The position numbers and the translations under genes are program-made. The notes below the pieces were generated by a model. That model saw only the letters and a list, made by a program, of their open reading frames with translations. It had not been told where the DNA came from and ran no database searches. Positions 6,577-9,490 of a DNA stretch of 9,490 bases are shown here, in pieces (positions within the stretch are counted from its first letter, which is position 1; each line of letters starts with the position of its first letter). Location: the NCBI GenBank assembly GCA_011051425.1, contig DRLF01000104.1, positions 1 to 9,490 of the forward strand, written 5' to 3'. The DNA comes from Thiolapillus brandeum (GTDB taxonomy: Bacteria; Pseudomonadota; Gammaproteobacteria; Chromatiales; Chromatiaceae).

Positions 6577-7385
6577 CAGTCGAACACTCGCCCGGCGGCT
6601 TCTTTCAGCAGCGGGTGGACATCAGCTGTTCTGGCATGCCAGTCATAACCGGAGATTCGTGAGACAGAGCGGACACCGGCGAGGGAACTGGTCAGGTAAA
6701 GCGCGTCAGCCTGCAGTATGTCTTGCAGCATGAAATCACCCGTTTCGATGTGTGCACCCTGCTCTCTGGCAATCTCCAGTATCAGCGCCCTGACCACTCC
6801 CGCCACGCCACAGCGTTGCAGAGACGGCGTGTACAGTCGTTGCCCCTCCTGCCAGAACAGATTGCTCATCATGCCCTCAATGACATGACCATGATGATCC
6901 AGCATCAGTGCTTCATCGACATCCTCCGGACATGCGGCTCTGGCGAGCACCTGTTCCAGACGATTGAGGTGTTTGATGCCGGCAAGGTCGGAATTATGTC
7001 CAAGGCGCCGCGGGGATACGGCAATCTTCAGCGTACCGGAAACAGGTCCATCCCAGTCGAACAGCGCCAGAATACGGGTGGGTGATTCATACGGATCAGC
7101 CTTGTAGCCCCGTTCACTGATACCGCGCGTCACGGTGATCTTCAGCACTGCCTCCGATTGATCGGCTATCAGTTCAAGGGCTTCCTGCTTCAGGAGGCAA
7201 ACGTCCGGTGAAGTGATTCCCAGGCGTTCACAGCCGGACTGCAGACGCTGCATGTGATAATCCCAAAGACAGGGATGGCCGCCGGTTACCGCAATGGTTT
7301 CAAAAAGGCCGTCACCAAACTGCAAACCCCGGTCAAGTACGGATACCTGATCCCGGGGTTCACCGTTTACCAGTGATCGAATCAA
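6576..7385 (-). CDS. pabC: Aminodeoxychorismate lyase
   Basis: PabC is a PLP enzyme of fold type IV that splits 4-amino-4-deoxychorismate into p-aminobenzoate and pyruvate for folate synthesis. The 269-residue protein shows [16 protein letters not shown] (15-30), TRGISERGY (about 85-93), [13 protein letters not shown] with the PLP lysine K138, EGMMSNLFW and YLTSSLAGV near the C-terminus. The start is TTG at 7385. The reading begins IRSLVNG, which gives the normal N-terminus, and the first in-frame ATG, near codon 45, would remove the conserved DRGLQFGDG. The TTG overlaps the fabF stop as TTGA and I see no good ribosome site ahead of it, so translation probably depends on fabF. A branched-chain or D-amino-acid transaminase is the alternative for this fold, but length, motifs and the fabF-pabC-mltG order favour PabC. 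Confidence 0.93.
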   Translation of the reverse strand: MIRSLVNGEPRDQVSVLDRGLQFGDGLFETIAVTGGHPCLWDYHMQRLQSGCERLGITSPDVCLLKQEALELIADQSEAVLKITVTRGISERGYKADPYESPTRILALFDWDGPVSGTLKIAVSPRRLGHNSDLAGIKHLNRLEQVLARAACPEDVDEALMLDHHGHVIEGMMSNLFWQEGQRLYTPSLQRCGVAGVVRALILEIAREQGAHIETGDFMLQDILQADALYLTSSLAGVRSVSRISGYDWHARTADVHPLLKEAAGRVFD

Positions 7386-8626
7386 TCTTTGAACAGTCGG
7401 AACGCCAGCGTACCGTTGGTGCCACCGAAGCCGAAGGAATTCGACAACGCCACTTCCATTGGCATTTCCCGGGCGGTGTGCGGCACATAGTCAAGATCGC
7501 ATTCCGGATCCGGATTGTCCAGGTTGATGGTGGGCGGCGCCACCTGGTCACGCAGGGCGAGAATGGTGAATACCGCCTCCGCACCGCCGGCCGCGCCCAG
7601 CATATGTCCGGTCATGGATTTGGTGGAGCTTACTGCCAGTTTGTAGGCATCGTCACCAAAGGCCCGCTTCATGGCCATGGTCTCGGCCACATCCCCTGCA
7701 GGCGTGGATGTACCGTGGGCATTGATATAAGCAACCTCTTCCGGATTCACGCCACCATCTTCCATCGCCAGCCGCATGCATTCCGCTGCCCCCTCACCGC
7801 CGGGAGACGGGGAGGTCATGTGGTAGGCATCGGAGTTCATTCCTGCACCCACCAGTTCGCAGTAGATATTGGCCCCGCGGGCACGGGCATGCTCGAGTTC
7901 CTCGATGACCACCACCCCGGCACCGTCACTGAGCACAAAACCGTCGCGCTCCTTGTCCCAGGGACGGCTCGCCCCCTGCGGATCGTCATTCCTCGTGGAA
8001 AGCGCCCGTGCCGCGGCAAAACCACCCAGGCCTGTGGGTGAGGTCGCCATCTCGGCACCACCGGCAACGATGACATCGCTGGTGCCGTACTGAATCATGC
8101 GCATGCCATCGGCAATGCAGTGCGCTCCCGTACTGCAGGCAGACACGATGGATATGTTGGGACCCTTGAATCCGTTGATGATGGAGATGTGACCTGCAAC
8201 CATGTTCACGATATTGGCCGGCACAAAGAAGGGCGAAATCTTTCTCGGTCCGCCTTTGAGATAAGCCGCATATCCCTGTTCGATACCACTGATACCGCCG
8301 ATGCCGGAACCCACGACCACGCCAATACGGTTGGCGTTCTCGTCCGTCGCTTCGATGCCGGCATCCCTGATGGCCTGATCCGCTGCGGCAATGCCGTAGT
8401 GGATGAACTTGTCCATCTTGCGAGCTTCCTTTTTCGGTATGTATTGCTCAATATCGAAACCGTAGATGGGCCCGCCGAAACGAACACTGAACGGTTCTAT
8501 ATCCAGATGCGTAATGGGTTTGATGCCGCTGTTACCCGCCAGGATGTTTTCCCAGCTGCTTGCTACATCAAGACCTACGGGCGATATCATACCCAGCCCG
8601 GTAACTACTACCCTTCTTTTGGACAT
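7382..8626 (-). CDS. fabF: 3-oxoacyl-ACP synthase II (KAS II)
   Basis: FabF condenses malonyl-ACP with acyl-ACP in fatty-acid elongation and in E. coli is the enzyme that lengthens palmitoleate to cis-vaccenate. The 414-residue protein has the complete KAS active site: C164 in SACSTGAH, H304 in [12 protein letters not shown]336 in STKSMTGH and H341 in the same motif, followed by GAAGGAEA. The C-terminus has [14 protein letters not shown]. The start ATG at 8626 gives [10 protein letters not shown], the usual beginning, and has AGAGG about 8 bases upstream. An upstream in-frame ATG at 8656 would lie within the terminator-like hairpin tail and is unlikely. FabF follows acpP as in E. coli, but a strong hairpin with a T-run stands in the gap, so its mRNA level may be below that of acpP. 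Confidence 0.98.
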   Translation of the reverse strand: MSKRRVVVTGLGMISPVGLDVASSWENILAGNSGIKPITHLDIEPFSVRFGGPIYGFDIEQYIPKKEARKMDKFIHYGIAAADQAIRDAGIEATDENANRIGVVVGSGIGGISGIEQGYAAYLKGGPRKISPFFVPANIVNMVAGHISIINGFKGPNISIVSACSTGAHCIADGMRMIQYGTSDVIVAGGAEMATSPTGLGGFAAARALSTRNDDPQGASRPWDKERDGFVLSDGAGVVVIEELEHARARGANIYCELVGAGMNSDAYHMTSPSPGGEGAAECMRLAMEDGGVNPEEVAYINAHGTSTPAGDVAETMAMKRAFGDDAYKLAVSSTKSMTGHMLGAAGGAEAVFTILALRDQVAPPTINLDNPDPECDLDYVPHTAREMPMEVALSNSFGFGGTNGTLAFRLFKD

Positions 8627-8654
8627 CAAGGAAACCTCTGTTGGTACATTAACC

Positions 8655-8722
8655 AAAAACCGCGTTTTTCCGACCAGCCACCCCTTGTTTCAGGAGGTGC
8701 TGATCCAGGAAAAATCCGCGGC
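8655..8722 (-). terminator. Terminator-like hairpin between acpP and fabF
   Basis: Read on the minus strand, an outer stem pairs 8721-8717 (CCGCG) with 8664-8660 (CGCGG) and 8714-8708 (TTTTTCC) with 8671-8665 (GGAAAAA), with a two-base bulge (GA). An inner stem pairs GATCAGC-ACC (8705-8696) with GGTGGCTGGTC (8682-8672), with one bulged G and one G-U pair. Two further pairs close a loop of about 9 bases. TTTTT (8659-8655) follows immediately. Stem plus T-run is the form of an intrinsic terminator. Because fabF lies only 28 bases further on with no evident new promoter, partial termination (attenuation) is the likelier role. That part is inference. Confidence 0.65.
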
Positions 8723-8740
8723 TTGACTGAACCTTGGCGA

Positions 8741-8974
8741 TCAGCCGTTAGCGTTGATGTAGTTTACTGCCTGTTGCAGGGTTGTGATGTTCTCCGCTTC
8801 TTCATCGGGAATCTCACACTCGAATTCTTCTTCCAGCGCCATAACCAGTTCCACTGCATCCAGGGAGTCAGCGCCCAGGTCGTCGATAAAGGAAGCTTCA
8901 GGAGTAACTTCGTCTTCGCCTACACCCAGCTGCTCAGCGACAATCTTTTTGACACGTTCTTCAATGCTGCTCAT
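8741..8974 (-). CDS. acpP: Acyl carrier protein
   Basis: AcpP carries growing acyl chains on a phosphopantetheine arm for fatty-acid, phospholipid, lipid A and lipoate synthesis. It is among the most abundant cytosolic proteins. The 77-residue product is strongly acidic and has the modification motif [18 protein letters not shown], with phosphopantetheine on S37 (S36 in E. coli numbering without Met). Helices I-IV are in the usual positions and the C-terminus is AVNYINANG. The ATG at 8974 gives [10 protein letters not shown], the conserved N-terminus. An in-frame ATG at 9019 would add 15 atypical residues. The best ribosome site, GGAGG (8991-8987), is 12 bases from the ATG, longer than usual. 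The gene has its own promoter in the fabG-acpP gap and a terminator-like hairpin after it, so acpP may be made mostly as a short separate mRNA. Confidence 0.98.
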   Translation of the reverse strand: MSSIEERVKKIVAEQLGVGEDEVTPEASFIDDLGADSLDAVELVMALEEEFECEIPDEEAENITTLQQAVNYINANG

Positions 8975-9021
8975 TTTCGTATTTTTCCTCCAGTAGAGCG
9001 CGATCCAGGCGCCGCGCATTA

Positions 9022-9057
9022 ACGTCGTATTGTATGCGGAATTCGTTCGCTAGCCAA
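9022..9057 (-). promoter_or_regulatory. Sigma70-type promoter of acpP
   Basis: On the minus strand there is a -35 box TTGGCT (9057-9052) and a -10 box TACAAT (9034-9029), separated by 17 bases. They match the consensus at four and five of six positions. Transcription would start near 9022, giving a leader of about 48 bases before the acpP ATG. The DNA upstream (9062-9140) is very AT-rich and includes two TATAAAT copies (9096-9102 and 9107-9113) set 11 bases apart, which could bend DNA or help the promoter. A separate promoter for acpP is known in E. coli. Confidence 0.6.
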
Positions 9058-9146
9058 ATCAGGCAGCTTTGAAAAACACGCACCTAATATCAAACTATAA
9101 ATATGTTATAAATCAGTATGTAGAGAGATATTTTAAAGCTATCACC

Positions 9147-9490
9147 TTAAGACATATACATGCCACCATTGACATGCAGCGTGGTGCCTGTGACATAGGC
9201 CGCGTCTTCGGAGGTCAGAAACGCCACCGCCGCGGCTATTTCGTCTGCTGAACCCAGGCGGCCCATCGGAATAGCGGACAACAGCGCCTTGCGCTGCGCT
9301 TCCGGCAGTTCCCGGGTCATGTCCGTGTCGATGAAGCCGGGTGCCACGGCATTCACGGTGATGCCCCGGGAGCCGATTTCCTGAGCCAGCGACTTGGTGA
9401 AACCCAACATGCCTGCCTTGGCGGCCGCATAGTTGGTCTGGCCGGCATTGCCGCTGCAGCCCACCACCGATGCGATGTTTACGATCCGCC
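9147..9490 (-). CDS. fabG: 3-oxoacyl-ACP reductase (3' part only)
   Basis: FabG reduces 3-oxoacyl-ACP with NADPH in each round of fatty-acid elongation. Only the last 113 residues lie in the window. About 130 N-terminal residues, including the NADPH-binding TGxxxGIG motif, lie beyond the right edge. Visible short-chain dehydrogenase features are RIVNIASVVG with the catalytic serine (codon 9470-9468) and the YxxxK pair in NYAAAK (tyrosine 9431-9429, lysine 9419-9417). NAVAPGFIDTDMT follows, then the FabG C-terminus TGTTLHVNGGMYMS. The gene stops with TAA at 9147. The 172-base gap to acpP is AT-rich on the fabG side. I see no clear terminator after fabG, so readthrough into acpP is possible. 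Confidence 0.96.
   Translation of the reverse strand, partial: RIVNIASVVGCSGNAGQTNYAAAKAGMLGFTKSLAQEIGSRGITVNAVAPGFIDTDMTRELPEAQRKALLSAIPMGRLGSADEIAAAVAFLTSEDAAYVTGTTLHVNGGMYMS

Noticed and set aside
4868..6648. Long plus-strand frames of 234 and 351 codons
   Set aside because: They are antisense to tmk and mltG and have no ribosome site or domain signature.
7373..9022. Long plus-strand frames of 222 and 300 codons
   Set aside because: They are antisense to fabF and acpP; the second also crosses the acpP-fabF gap and the acpP promoter region, which fits no real gene.

Overview
The window reads as chromosomal DNA of a gammaproteobacterium. The evidence is the gene order fabG-acpP-fabF-pabC-mltG-tmk-holB-pilZ-tatD on the minus strand. 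This matches the fab/pabC/yceG/tmk/holB/ycfH cluster of Escherichia coli, with pilZ inserted between holB and tatD as in Pseudomonas and many other pilus-bearing gammaproteobacteria. I cannot name the genus from sequence alone.

Layout from right to left, following minus-strand transcription. The 3' part of fabG enters at 9490 and ends at 9147. A 172-base AT-rich gap with a good promoter precedes acpP (8974-8741). The acpP-fabF gap carries a long hairpin followed by a T-run, which looks like an intrinsic terminator or attenuator inside the cluster. Then fabF, pabC, mltG, tmk and holB follow with 1-4 base overlaps (TTGA, TGATG, TAATG, ATGA), so they look translationally coupled. pilZ starts 2 bases after holB stops, and tatD follows after 88 bases. 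The cluster combines fatty-acid elongation (fabG, acpP, fabF), p-aminobenzoate synthesis for folate (pabC), peptidoglycan chain termination (mltG), dTTP supply (tmk), the replicative clamp loader (holB), type IV pilus assembly (pilZ) and a TatD nuclease.

Left of tatD, a plus-strand gene for a 67-residue acidic protein of unknown function (2498-2701) converges on tatD with 25 bases between stop codons. It is divergent from a minus-strand gene (2231-330) for a large phospholipase D/cardiolipin-synthase-like lipoprotein. At the left end is a minus-strand initiator tRNA-fMet with its own sigma70-type promoter and an intrinsic terminator, so it appears to be a self-contained single-gene unit.

Most of the window is conserved housekeeping DNA, and I see no mobile element, CRISPR array or new defence-like system. 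The points most worth a second look are the hairpin between acpP and fabF, the U1/U72 end of the initiator tRNA, the TTG start of pabC, the second HKD motif of the lipoprotein, which is one residue short, and the unrecognised small protein.
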